The notes: a model not told the origin generated them from the sequence alone. A DNA stretch of 9,965 nt from a bacterium (GCA_029977305.1 JAPOLF010000058.1:578-10542), one strand, 5' to 3'; positions 1 through 8,979 are shown, counted from the stretch's first letter. Translations and numbers: made by a program.

Positions 1-93
1 GGTTAGGTCGTCACCATTCGTGGTGCCGGGCGTTTGCTGGTCTGGAATGCGCCAATTGCCGCCCTGCTGCTGGATGTCGTCATGAACGCTCAT
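1..93 (-). CDS. Partial hypothetical protein, 5' end only
   Basis: A minus-strand reading frame opens at an ATG (complement of 91-93) and stays open for 31 codons to the window edge. It begins MSVHDDIQQQGGNWRIPDQQ and is hydrophilic, rich in Q, N, D and T. A purine-rich GGGGGA lies 8 nt upstream of the ATG and could act as a ribosome binding site. The frame lies downstream of the gyrB terminator, so it would need its own promoter in 94-208; I see no convincing one. The start codon falls inside a weak 5-bp inverted repeat (ATTGG 92-96, CCAAT 106-110) that places the GGGGGA in the loop. I recognise no family and the short length makes this tentative. Confidence 0.4.
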   Translation of the reverse strand, partial: MSVHDDIQQQGGNWRIPDQQTPGTTNGDDLT

Positions 94-208
94 TGGTTGT
101 GTCCCCCAATCGGGATCAAGACGGTTCGTGCCCTGATTCCCTGTAGTGCGACCCGGCATTGCGCATAGAGCAAGATCCGTGCCACACACTCATTGGGGAC
201 AAAAACAC

Positions 209-238
209 CACCGGGAGCGCTTTTCGGCGCTCCCGGTG
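209..238 (-). terminator. Intrinsic terminator of gyrB
   Basis: There is a perfect 12-bp inverted repeat, CACCGGGAGCGC at 209-220 and its complement at 227-238, with a 6-nt loop. Read on the minus strand the loop is CGAAAA, and the stem is followed by GTGTTTTTG, a U-rich tail. The hairpin begins 23 bp after the gyrB stop codon. The tail lies on the minus-strand side, so this ends transcription arriving from gyrB. Confidence 0.9.
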
Positions 239-261
239 AGTTTGGTTCGGTTTGGCTTAGG

Positions 262-2166
<1,905 letters not shown>

Positions 2167-2199
2167 GAATACTCCCTCCGCGCGGGGCGGCAACGTGGA

Positions 2200-3153
2200 C
2201 TAGGCGGTCTCGGACCGGGACGGCGGCAGAGGAGCGCCCGCGCGCTCCCGGTAGAAGATCATGCGCGCGACCGCCACACCGGCGGCGACGAAGGCGTAGA
2301 TGAGCACGGCGATGGCGATGCCGACGACGCCGCCATCGAAGCGGGCGACGACCTGCGGTGTGGTGGCGAGGACGAGCCACGAGATGATGAGCAGGCCGAT
2401 CGTCTGGCCGACGCTGCCGGTGACGACTTTGATGCTGGAGCGGATGGCGGCGATGGGGCCGAGGTTGTTGGCGGCGATGGCTTCCGCGACGAAGGCGAAG
2501 AGCACCGCACCGACGATGACGAGCGTGGAGAGGACAAAGGTGATGAGCGGGGTGAGATCGATGCCGACGATCTGGAGCACCGCGATGAGGATGCCGGAGG
2601 GGACGATGAGGACGAGTCCGGCGAGCAGCATGAGGGCGAGGAAGGCGAGGTAGTGCAGGGCGTTGCGCCCGACGTGGTAGATGAGGCGATCACCGAGGAG
2701 CGTGGACTCGGCGGCGACGCGGGCGGCGAGGGTCTTGTAGAGCATCACCAAGAGGACGGCGGCGAGGATCGCGCCGAGGATGACGAGGAGGGCCGCTCCG
2801 GGATCGGGTGACCACGCGGCGGCACGGGGGAAACCCTCGATGCCGACGGCGTCCAGGCCTGCGACGAGTGAGGGCACGAACCAGCCGACGATGGCGAGGA
2901 GGTTGCCGTCGTTCGCCCACGCGGTGATGAACTCGGTGATGGCGGGGTCGGCATTGGGGGCCTGAGCGACGGCATCGGCGATCGGTGCGGCGAGGGAGGT
3001 CGGGCTGACGCGCGGTCCGGTGAGGAGCAGGGCGTCGGTGGCGACGGGGATGAGCATCGGCAAGGGTGCGGCGAGGAGCAGGGAGAATCCGGCGGCGAAG
3101 GAGGCGATGACCCCTGACGGTGCCGTGGATTCAGCGCGAGTCGGTCGCATCAT
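2200..3153 (-). CDS. Six-helix integral membrane protein of unknown function
   Basis: This 317-residue protein is dominated by hydrophobic segments. Likely helices lie near residues 14-45, 119-139, 165-195, 202-227, 248-268 and 274-300, with a long presumably extracytoplasmic loop at about 46-118 and a short basic/proline tail. The stretch EAIAANNLGPIAAIRSS (224-240) resembles the amphipathic loop of YciC/GdpM-type bacterial membrane domains, where a conserved Pro and Ser sit before a paired helix; this is a resemblance from memory, not an assignment. Two adjacent ATGs (3153 and 3150) are possible starts. AGGAG lies about 12 nt upstream of the first, so I keep the first. It lies 51 bp after the zinc-protease-like gene and 33 bp before gyrB, which suggests a shared transcript. 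Nothing indicates a link to DNA topology. Confidence 0.8.
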   Translation of the reverse strand: MMRPTRAESTAPSGVIASFAAGFSLLLAAPLPMLIPVATDALLLTGPRVSPTSLAAPIADAVAQAPNADPAITEFITAWANDGNLLAIVGWFVPSLVAGLDAVGIEGFPRAAAWSPDPGAALLVILGAILAAVLLVMLYKTLAARVAAESTLLGDRLIYHVGRNALHYLAFLALMLLAGLVLIVPSGILIAVLQIVGIDLTPLITFVLSTLVIVGAVLFAFVAEAIAANNLGPIAAIRSSIKVVTGSVGQTIGLLIISWLVLATTPQVVARFDGGVVGIAIAVLIYAFVAAGVAVARMIFYRERAGAPLPPSRSETA

Positions 3154-3204
3154 GCGGGCCGTGTGCTCCTGCGTGGACGTCCCGGGTTCGCGGGGGGCGT
3201 CGGG

Positions 3205-3603
3205 TCAATCGAGTCCGAGTTCGGCGAGGCGTTCCTCGTCGAGACCGAAGTGGTGGCCGAGTTCGTGGACCACCGTGATCCGGACTTCGCGGGCGATGGC
3301 CTGCGGCGACCGGAATGCCCGCTCGAGCGGGCCGCGAAAGATCGTGATCTTGTCCGGCAACACCATGCCGTAGGTCGAGTCGCGTTCGGTCTGGGGAATC
3401 CCTTCGTACAGGCCGAAGAGGGTCTCCGCGCCGTCCTCCCACATCGTCAGATGGTGAGCGGAGGGTTCGTCCTCCACGACCACTTCGACGTTGTCGAGCA
3501 TTGCCGCGACCTGCGGTGGCAACCCGTCCAACGCCTTCTCGACCAGTCGCTCGAAGTGCCTTCTGCGGGCCCATGCGATGCGGCGATGAGGGGCGTCGGA
3601 CAT
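3205..3603 (-). CDS. Metallopeptidase-fold protein, zincin-1 family (DUF1025-like)
   Basis: This is a 132-residue protein with a zinc-binding motif near its C-terminus: VVHELGHHFGLDEERL, giving H113-E114-x-x-H117 plus H118 and the acidic residues D122/E123. This arrangement is typical of the small zincin-like family found in actinobacteria and related phyla (PF06262). The family is predicted to be a neutral zinc protease, but no substrate is generally known. The preceding stretch YGMVLPDKITIFRGPLERAF (78-97) is also typical of the family. There is no signal peptide, so it is probably cytoplasmic. The ATG at 3603 has no Shine-Dalgarno upstream, but a GTAAACT element ends 6 nt before it, which could make the mRNA leaderless. 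It heads a close minus-strand run with the membrane protein and gyrB. Confidence 0.88.
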   Translation of the reverse strand: MSDAPHRRIAWARRRHFERLVEKALDGLPPQVAAMLDNVEVVVEDEPSAHHLTMWEDGAETLFGLYEGIPQTERDSTYGMVLPDKITIFRGPLERAFRSPQAIAREVRITVVHELGHHFGLDEERLAELGLD

Positions 3604-3609
3604 GGCGAA

Positions 3610-3616
3610 AGTTTAC
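3610..3616 (-). promoter_or_regulatory. Candidate -10 element GTAAACT, leaderless arrangement
   Basis: On the minus strand the sequence reads GTAAACT, containing TAAACT, which fits the TAnnnT form of a -10 box. Only 6 nt separate it from the ATG at 3603, so transcription starting at the usual distance would begin at or next to the start codon. There is no obvious -35 box. The same heptamer precedes both Cys-rich genes on the right of the window. Confidence 0.45.
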
Positions 3617-3691
3617 CGTATTTCGGGGTTGCTCCGCCACTCCCATTCGGCCAGAAAAGGCTTGTCCGTACGCGGGTTTTCGGCGGTCGGA

Positions 3692-5287
3692 TCAGGCCTC
3701 GTGGACGATGCTGCCGCCGAGCACGGTGAGGTCGCATTTGAGGGTGTGGAGTAGCTCCGGATCGACGGCGCGGGGATCGTCGGAAAGGAGGGCGAGATCC
3801 GCCAGCATGCCGGGGGCGATGGTGCCTTTTCGGTCCTCTTCAAAGGTGGCGTAGGCACCGTTGCGGGTGAACATCTGGAGTGCCTCCATGACGGTGACGC
3901 CCTGGCCGAGGCCCATGTGCTGCCCATCGCGGGTGAGGCGGGTGACGGCGGAGCGGATGCCCATGAAGGGATCGCAGGAGACGACGGGGACGTCGGAGCT
4001 GCCGACACTGACGATGCCGTAGTCGAACCATGAGCGGTTGGGGTAGCAATAGGCGAGTTGGCGCTCGGTGAAGTTGCGGATGTAGGAGTCGCCGAGCTCG
4101 TAGGTGAAGTTGGGTTGGGGCACGGCAACGAATTTGTGAAGGCGCATGCGATCCAGCAGGGGTGGCGGGCAGAAGCCGCAGTGCTCGATGCGATGGCGGT
4201 GATCTTTGCGGGGGTGGGCCGCGAGGGCTTTCTCGTAGGCGTCGAGGATCATCGTGATGGCACGGTCGCCGATGGCGTGGGCACAAAGCTGGAAACCGGC
4301 GGCGTGGGCGCGGCCGAACTTGTCGTCGAGTTCCTGCTGAGTCCAAATGGAGATGCCGTAGTTGTTGGGGTCGTCGTGGTAGGCGTCGAACATGGCGGCG
4401 GTCTTGCCGCCACCGGAGCCGTCCTGGAACAGTTTGGCGGGGCCGATGCGGAGCCAGTCGTCGCCGAAGCCGGTCTTGATGCCGAGAGAGATGAGTTCGT
4501 CGAGGGTGTCGTCGATCATCATCATGAGATTGACCCGGAAGGGGAGTTCGCCGGCGGTGCGGAGTTCTTGGTAGGCAGCGAGTTCGTCAGCGGTGGAGAG
4601 CATCGCCTCAGCGGTGCTGGTGATGCCGTAGGCGCGAAAGCGGTCACCGGCGGCGCGGAGGTCGTCTTTGATGTCGGCGACGGTCGGTTTGGGCATGAGG
4701 TCCATGACGAGGCGCATCGCGGTCTCGCGGAGGACGCCAGTGGGCTCGCCGTTGGCATCGTGGTCAATCTCGCCGCCTTGGGGGGCGGGGGTTGATGCGG
4801 TGATGCCGGCGAGTGCGAGCGCGGCGGAGTTGGCGACGCCAATGTGACCGCAGGTGCGGGTGAGGAATGCGGGGCGGTTTCCCGTTGCGGGGTCGAGGTC
4901 CCAGCGGGTGGGGTGGCGTTGGATGTCGAGGCGGGTGTCGTCGTAGCCGCGGGCGAGGAGCCATTCGGGGGTGGCAGGATCGGCGGCGGCGGCGCGGTAG
5001 GCGGTTTGGAGTTCGGCAAGGGTGGCGATGGCGTCGGGCTTGGCATTGATGGCGCGGAGGCCGCGCCCGTAGATGATCGGATGGGTGTGGTTGTCGTTGA
5101 AGCCGGGGATGAGGGCGCGACCAGCGAGATCAATGACGCGGGTGCGGGGGCCTTGTTCTGCGCGAACGGTGGCGAGGTCGCCGACGGCGACGATGCGTTC
5201 GCCGAGGACGGCGACGGCGTCGGCCACGGGCTGATCGGGATTCATGGTGAGGACGGGACCGTTGAGAAAAAGCAAATCGGCGGGCAT
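3692..5287 (-). CDS. Amidohydrolase, YtcJ/NfdA-like (Amidohydrolase_3), copy 1
   Basis: This is a metal-dependent hydrolase of the amidohydrolase superfamily, 531 residues. The family includes N-substituted formamide deformylases and many proteins of unknown substrate that cleave C-N bonds. Putative ligands are H67 and H69 in DNHTHP, K285 in AKLFQDG (possibly a carboxylated lysine), H337 in HAIGD, H369 in RHRIEHC and D432 in SSDVPVV. The N-terminal beta segment (LFLNGPVLTMNP) and the C-terminal GTIAPGMLADL form the usual small beta domain. No signal peptide is visible, so it is cytoplasmic. The ATG at 5287 is chosen because AGGAG lies 8 nt upstream; the open frame reaches 5698 but that extension overlaps acdS and is not protein-like. 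It is divergent from acdS and is a paralog of the 6469-8064 gene. The substrate cannot be read from sequence; acdS next door suggests an amide or N-acyl amino compound. Confidence 0.88.
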   Translation of the reverse strand: MPADLLFLNGPVLTMNPDQPVADAVAVLGERIVAVGDLATVRAEQGPRTRVIDLAGRALIPGFNDNHTHPIIYGRGLRAINAKPDAIATLAELQTAYRAAAADPATPEWLLARGYDDTRLDIQRHPTRWDLDPATGNRPAFLTRTCGHIGVANSAALALAGITASTPAPQGGEIDHDANGEPTGVLRETAMRLVMDLMPKPTVADIKDDLRAAGDRFRAYGITSTAEAMLSTADELAAYQELRTAGELPFRVNLMMMIDDTLDELISLGIKTGFGDDWLRIGPAKLFQDGSGGGKTAAMFDAYHDDPNNYGISIWTQQELDDKFGRAHAAGFQLCAHAIGDRAITMILDAYEKALAAHPRKDHRHRIEHCGFCPPPLLDRMRLHKFVAVPQPNFTYELGDSYIRNFTERQLAYCYPNRSWFDYGIVSVGSSDVPVVSCDPFMGIRSAVTRLTRDGQHMGLGQGVTVMEALQMFTRNGAYATFEEDRKGTIAPGMLADLALLSDDPRAVDPELLHTLKCDLTVLGGSIVHEA

Positions 5288-5310
5288 GGGGATGACTCCT
5301 GCGTGCGCGT

Positions 5311-5349
5311 GGATCGTATGGCGGGATCGTACTTGAGGATCGTGCGGCG
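5311..5349. repeat. Three tandem 13-bp units with GGATCGT core
   Basis: GGATCGT occurs at 5311-5317, 5324-5330 and 5337-5343, exactly 13 bp apart. The seven-base core is identical in all three, and the six-base spacers differ (ATGGCG, ACTTGA, GCGGCG). The block begins 23 bp upstream of the first amidohydrolase start and lies between it and the divergent acdS. Such evenly spaced copies are typical of a multimeric regulator site. On the minus strand the first two units contain TACGAT, which would also fit a TAnnnT -10 box for the amidohydrolase. Confidence 0.6.
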
Positions 5350-5364
5350 GGGGTGATGGATAAT
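5333..5364 (+). promoter_or_regulatory. Weak candidate promoter for acdS
   Basis: GATAAT at 5359-5364 is a good -10 match and is AT-rich against a GC-rich background. TTGAGG at 5333-5338 could be the -35, but the 20-nt spacing is too long for a standard promoter. A start near 5371 would give a leader of about 58 nt and place the palindrome at 5375-5388 just downstream. The -10 is more credible than the -35. Confidence 0.3.
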
Positions 5365-5374
5365 CCCAGCGCGA

Positions 5375-5388
5375 ACGACCCGGGTCGT
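5375..5388. promoter_or_regulatory. Perfect 14-bp palindrome, candidate operator
   Basis: ACGACCCGGGTCGT is its own reverse complement over all 14 bases. It lies in the 141-bp gap between the divergent amidohydrolase and acdS genes, 40 bp before the acdS ATG and just after the best acdS -10. Short perfect palindromes in that position are commonly operators for dimeric regulators. No regulator gene is present in the window, and the site is GC-rich, so chance is not excluded. Confidence 0.45.
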
Positions 5389-5428
5389 CGCGGCCGTCCC
5401 CTCCCCTCCCCGACTGAAGGAGTGCCTG

Positions 5429-6445
5429 ATGAATCTCGCGAAGCATGCGCGATATCCGCTGACGTTCGGTCCGACGCCGGTGCAGCCGTTGAAGCGGCTG
5501 AGTGCGCATCTCGGCGGCAAGGTCGAGCTGTGGGCGAAGCGGGACGACTGCAACAGCGGATTGGCGTTCGGCGGGAACAAGATCCGGAAGCTGGAGTACC
5601 TCGTGCCGCAGGCGCTGGCGGAGGGGTGCGACACGTTGGTGTCGATCGGGGGGATTCAGTCGAATCACACGAGGCAGGTGGCGGCGGTGGCGGCGCACCT
5701 CGGGATGAAGTGTCTGCTGGTGCAGGAGAACTGGGTGAACTACTCGGACGCGGTGTATGACCGGGTGGGGAACATCGAGATGTCGCGGATCATGGGGGCG
5801 GAGGTGCGGCTCGACGCGGCGGGGTTCGACATCGGGATCCGAAAAAGCTGGGAGCAGGCGTTGGAGGAGGTTCGGGCGCGCGGTGGAAAGCCGTTTCCGA
5901 TCCCGGCGGGGGCGTCAGTACATCCGCTGGGCGGCCTCGGATACGTCGGGTTTGCGGAGGAAGTGCGCGCGCAAGAGGCGGAGCTGGGGTTCCGGTTCGA
6001 CTACATCGTGGTCTGCTCGGTGACGGGGAGCACGCAGGCGGGGATGGTGGTCGGGTTCGCGGCGGATGGCCGGGCGGACCGAGTGATCGGGATCGACGGC
6101 TCGGCGAAACCGGCGCAGACGCGGGCGCAGATTCTGGAGATCGCGCGGAACACGGCGCAACTGGTCGAGCTCGGGCGGGAGATCACCGAGGCGGACGTGG
6201 TGCTGGACGAGCGTTTTGGCGGGCCGGAGTACGGGCTGCCGAACGAGGGCACGCTGGAGGCGATCCGATTGAGCGCGCGGCTCGAGGCGATGATGACCGA
6301 CCCCGTGTATGAGGGGAAGTCGATGCACGGGATGATCGAGATGGTGCGGGATGGGGAGTTCCCGGCGGGGTCGCGGGTGCTCTACGCGCATCTCGGCGGA
6401 GTGCCGGCGATCAACGCCTACAGTTTCATCTTCCGGAACGGGTGA
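5429..6445 (+). CDS. acdS: 1-aminocyclopropane-1-carboxylate deaminase
   Basis: This cytoplasmic PLP enzyme opens the ring of ACC, the plant ethylene precursor, giving 2-oxobutanoate and ammonia. The 338-residue length equals the Pseudomonas enzymes. By the numbering used for those enzymes, all key residues are in place: the PLP lysine K51 (FGGNKIRK), the nucleophile S78 (GGIQSN), Y268 (PEYGLPN), Y294 and E295 (YEGKSMHG) and L322 (YAHLGG). E295 and L322 separate true ACC deaminases from D-cysteine desulfhydrases, which have Ser and Thr there. GAAGGAG lies 6 nt before the ATG. It is the only complete plus-strand gene in the window, divergent from one amidohydrolase and convergent with the other (23-bp gap). 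The block NWVNYSDAVYDRVGNIEMS is, as I recall, identical to proteobacterial AcdS, which hints at horizontal spread. Position 80 is His (SNHTR); the Pseudomonas form I recall has Gln. Confidence 0.95.
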   Translation: MNLAKHARYPLTFGPTPVQPLKRLSAHLGGKVELWAKRDDCNSGLAFGGNKIRKLEYLVPQALAEGCDTLVSIGGIQSNHTRQVAAVAAHLGMKCLLVQENWVNYSDAVYDRVGNIEMSRIMGAEVRLDAAGFDIGIRKSWEQALEEVRARGGKPFPIPAGASVHPLGGLGYVGFAEEVRAQEAELGFRFDYIVVCSVTGSTQAGMVVGFAADGRADRVIGIDGSAKPAQTRAQILEIARNTAQLVELGREITEADVVLDERFGGPEYGLPNEGTLEAIRLSARLEAMMTDPVYEGKSMHGMIEMVRDGEFPAGSRVLYAHLGGVPAINAYSFIFRNG

Positions 6446-6468
6446 CCTACGCCTTGCGCTGACCCACG

Positions 6469-8064
6469 CTATCGGGAATAAGCGACGCGACCATCGCTGA
6501 TGGTGTGGTCGATCTTGACAGTGGCGAGGCTGTCGGGTTCGACGGCGTGGAGGTCGGTTTCGAAGACGGTGACGTCGGCGAGCATGCCGGGTTTGAGCAT
6601 ACCTTTGCGGTGCTCGTCGAAACTCGCATAGGCACCAGCGGCGGTGTAGGCGTGGAGGGCCTCGTCGAGGGAGATGCATTCGTCGGGGTTGATCAGGACG
6701 CCTGCGTAGTCCTTGCGGGTGACCATCGTTTGGATGCCGACCATGGCGCTGACCCCGACAACGGGAGCATCGGTGGAGGCGGCGGCGACGATGCCGCGAT
6801 CGATGAAGGAGCGCATGGCGACACTGCCGCGCATGCGCCACTCGCCAAGGTTGCGGGTGTAAGCCTCGCGGAAGTGGTAGAGGAAGCTGGTGCCGGTGGT
6901 GACCACCACGTTCTGCTCGGCGATGCGGGCGAGGAGATGGTCGTCGACGATCGAGCAGTGCTCAATGCGGTGGCGGGCGTCGGGCCGGGGATCGGCCTGC
7001 TGGGCTTCTTTGTAGGCATCGAGGACGAGCTGGATGGCGGCGTCGCCAATGGCGTGGATGCCGACTTGGAAGCCGGCTTTGTGAGCGCGGAGAACTTTGG
7101 CTTTGAGGTCTTCGGGTTCCATCATCCAGAGGCCGAGGTCGGCTTCGCTGTCCTCGTAGGGGAGAAGCATGCGGGCGGTGCGGCCGCCGATGGAGCCGTC
7201 GCTGAAGAGTTTGGCGCCGCCGATGCGCAGCCAGTCGTCGCCGAAGCCGGTGCGGAGCCCGAGCTCGCTGAGGGGATCGAGGAGGGGATCGATCATCGGC
7301 ATCACGGTGAAGCGGAGGGGGAGTTCACCACGGTTACCAAGGTCTTGGTACGCGGCGAACTGGGCACCATTCTCGATCATGGCGTCGACGGCGCTGGTGA
7401 CGCCGGTGGCGAGGTAGCTGGCGCCGGCAGCGCGGATGGCGGCGACCATCTCCTCGTGCGTGGGGTTGGGCACCGCCTGCTGAACGATCGCCATCGCTGT
7501 CTCACGGAGGACGCCGTTGGGGGCGCCGTGGGGATCGCGGTCGAAGACGCCGCCGTCGGGATCTGGGGTTGAGGCGGAGACACCTGCGAGGCGAAGGGCC
7601 ATCGCATTGGCGGCGCCGATGTGGTGGCACATGCGATAGAGGATCACCGGGTGATCGGGGGCGACGGCGTCGAGCTCGGCGGCGAGCGGGTTGCGGCCTT
7701 CGGCGAGGCGGGCGTCGTCATAGCCTTGGCCGATGATCCAGGTGCCTTTGGGGAGGGTGGCGGACTTGGCGGCGACACGGGCGGTGATGTCGGCGATGGA
7801 GGAGTTGGTCTCCGGGGAGAGATCGAGTTGGAGGGCGCTGAGGCCGACCATCATCGGGTGGGCGTGGGCGTCGTAGAGGCCGGGGGTGGCGGTGCGGCCG
7901 CGGAGGTCGATGGTTTCGGTTGCGGCGGGAACGGCGGCGCGAGCGGTGGCGTCATCGCCGACGGCGACGATACGGCCGTTGCGGATGGCGACCGCGGTGG
8001 CGCGGGGATGGGCGGGGTCCATGGTGAGGACGCGGCCGTTGATCAGCAGTAACCCGTCCGGCAT
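6469..8064 (-). CDS. Amidohydrolase, YtcJ/NfdA-like (Amidohydrolase_3), copy 2
   Basis: This is a second 531-residue member of the same metal-dependent hydrolase family. Aligned with copy 1 it needs no gap from first to last residue, and I count about 235 identical positions (about 44%). The putative ligands fall at the same numbers: H67 and H69 (DAHAHP), K285 (AKLFSDG), H337 (HAIGD), H369 (RHRIEHC) and D432 (STDAPVV). Differences concentrate at residues 71-110, 191-210, 381-420 and 451-462. In this family such regions tend to line the substrate pocket, so the substrate may differ. There is no signal peptide. AAGGA lies about 8 nt upstream of the ATG at 8064. It converges on acdS with 23 bp between stops, too little for a standard terminator. 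It is likely transcribed from the 8065-8189 gap, where I find no clear promoter. Confidence 0.88.
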   Translation of the reverse strand: MPDGLLLINGRVLTMDPAHPRATAVAIRNGRIVAVGDDATARAAVPAATETIDLRGRTATPGLYDAHAHPMMVGLSALQLDLSPETNSSIADITARVAAKSATLPKGTWIIGQGYDDARLAEGRNPLAAELDAVAPDHPVILYRMCHHIGAANAMALRLAGVSASTPDPDGGVFDRDPHGAPNGVLRETAMAIVQQAVPNPTHEEMVAAIRAAGASYLATGVTSAVDAMIENGAQFAAYQDLGNRGELPLRFTVMPMIDPLLDPLSELGLRTGFGDDWLRIGGAKLFSDGSIGGRTARMLLPYEDSEADLGLWMMEPEDLKAKVLRAHKAGFQVGIHAIGDAAIQLVLDAYKEAQQADPRPDARHRIEHCSIVDDHLLARIAEQNVVVTTGTSFLYHFREAYTRNLGEWRMRGSVAMRSFIDRGIVAAASTDAPVVGVSAMVGIQTMVTRKDYAGVLINPDECISLDEALHAYTAAGAYASFDEHRKGMLKPGMLADVTVFETDLHAVEPDSLATVKIDHTISDGRVAYSR

Positions 8065-8189
8065 CTGATGCGTCCTTCACCTGTCCAGGAGGATATCCGA
8101 GTTTGTATCCGGACCGGCATCGTCGAAGTCGGCCTATGGAGAGAACGGTCTCCGACAGCCAATCCTCCGACTGCGTGGCTCAGCGCCTA

Positions 8190-8945
8190 CTAAATCAGCC
8201 CCGAGACGCCGATGTTGAACCCGCCGCAGTTGGAGCCAATGGAATACTGCGTCGCGCTGGTGATGCGTCCCCGCCAGACGCCAGGTGAGGGGTTTGTCAG
8301 AGCAAGCGCGCCATTTCCGGAATTGTCGTAGAGCGTGCAATTCGTCAGGTCACCAGAGAGTTGAAATTCGAAATTGGAGAGGAAGGTGTAGTAGAAGAAG
8401 TAGTCGTCGGCCCGATTCAACGATACCGAGCAACCAGCGGGATCGGTGGGGTTGTAACAGCGGCATTGGCTGCCGACGTTCGAAAATCCTTGGGGGCAGA
8501 CGCACGCGCCGGCTTGGCACAGCGCGCCGGTGGTGTTGCACGTGGCTTCACATGCATTGCAATTGTTCTGACTATTGTCCAAGTTCACGCATGAGTTGCA
8601 ATAGGTCAGGTTGCTGTCGGAGCAGGTGCAACTGCTGGCGATGCATGTCGCTCCGTTGCAGACATTGCCACAACTCGAGCAGTTGTTAGTGTCAGTCTGC
8701 AGGTCGACGCAGGAGCCGTTGCAGGCTTGGAGTCCAGTGGGACAGACGCACCGCTTGCCTTGGCAGCGGGTGCCACTGCAGCACCGCTTCTTCTTGCACG
8801 ACGATCCGGCTCTGGCGCAGCCGGCCTCGGCTTGGTTGAAGAGCGACACGCCTGTGGCGGCGGCAACCAAGGAGGCCGCGGCGGCGCGACGGGTGCGACG
8901 AGAGGCGAAGAGGCGGGTCAAGGAGTCGAAGCGCCCTGAGTCCAT
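8190..8945 (-). CDS. Secreted Cys-rich protein with Stig1-like repeats, copy 1
   Basis: This 251-residue protein has 28 cysteines. The N-terminus carries a twin-arginine-like leader (ASRRTRR at 14-20, hydrophobic 21-36) and a possible cleavage site after AEA at 39-41. Residues 43-66 follow an inhibitor-cystine-knot spacing: C43-x6-C50-x4-C55-C56-x4-C61-x4-C66. Two Stig1-like repeats follow, about 68-108 (CVDLQTDTNNCSSCGNVC) and 109-150 (CVNLDNSQNNCNACEATC). A C-terminal domain of about 90 residues (from about 161) is rich in aromatic residues and Asn, contains GDLTNC and IGSNC, and is shared with the next gene. The protein probably folds outside the cell with many disulfides. The start at 8945 has GGGGA a few nt upstream. 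Stig1 domains occur in plants and in several bacterial phyla, where their role is unclear. I cannot assign a function; adhesion, surface binding or toxin-like activity are all possible. Confidence 0.8.
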   Translation of the reverse strand: MDSGRFDSLTRLFASRRTRRAAAASLVAAATGVSLFNQAEAGCARAGSSCKKKRCCSGTRCQGKRCVCPTGLQACNGSCVDLQTDTNNCSSCGNVCNGATCIASSCTCSDSNLTYCNSCVNLDNSQNNCNACEATCNTTGALCQAGACVCPQGFSNVGSQCRCYNPTDPAGCSVSLNRADDYFFYYTFLSNFEFQLSGDLTNCTLYDNSGNGALALTNPSPGVWRGRITSATQYSIGSNCGGFNIGVSGLI

Positions 8946-8979
8946 TGGAGTCCCCTTTCCACACGACCTGAACCCTGGA

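Noticed and set aside
112..193. Small minus-strand frame starting at an ATG at 193 (about 25 codons, MSVWHGSC...)
   Set aside because: There is no good ribosome binding site, it starts in the terminator tail of gyrB and shows no conserved feature; likely chance. The 8-bp repeat CTCATTGG at 89-96 and 189-196 that makes its start resemble the next gene's start is probably also chance.
5288..5698. N-terminal extension of amidohydrolase copy 1 in the same frame
   Set aside because: It overlaps acdS in antisense, is rich in Arg/His/Pro without domain features, and the paralog starts at the residue equivalent to the ATG at 5287, which has its own ribosome binding site.
6490..6504. Hairpin ACCATC-GCT-GATGGT near the convergent ends of acdS and amidohydrolase copy 2
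   Set aside because: It lies inside the amidohydrolase coding sequence and has no U-run on either strand, so I do not call it a terminator.
6505..7572. 355-residue open frame on the plus strand opposite amidohydrolase copy 2 (similar at 4058-4795)
   Set aside because: These are shadows of the amidohydrolase genes, with low-complexity Val/Gly/Asp/Glu composition and no ribosome binding site or motif.
8065..8189. Gap upstream of amidohydrolase copy 2: direct repeats CTCCGAC (8150-8156, 8165-8171) and 5-bp hairpin GGAGA/TCTCC (8138-8153)
   Set aside because: Both are short and unaccompanied by a U-run or clear promoter boxes; chance is likely in this composition.
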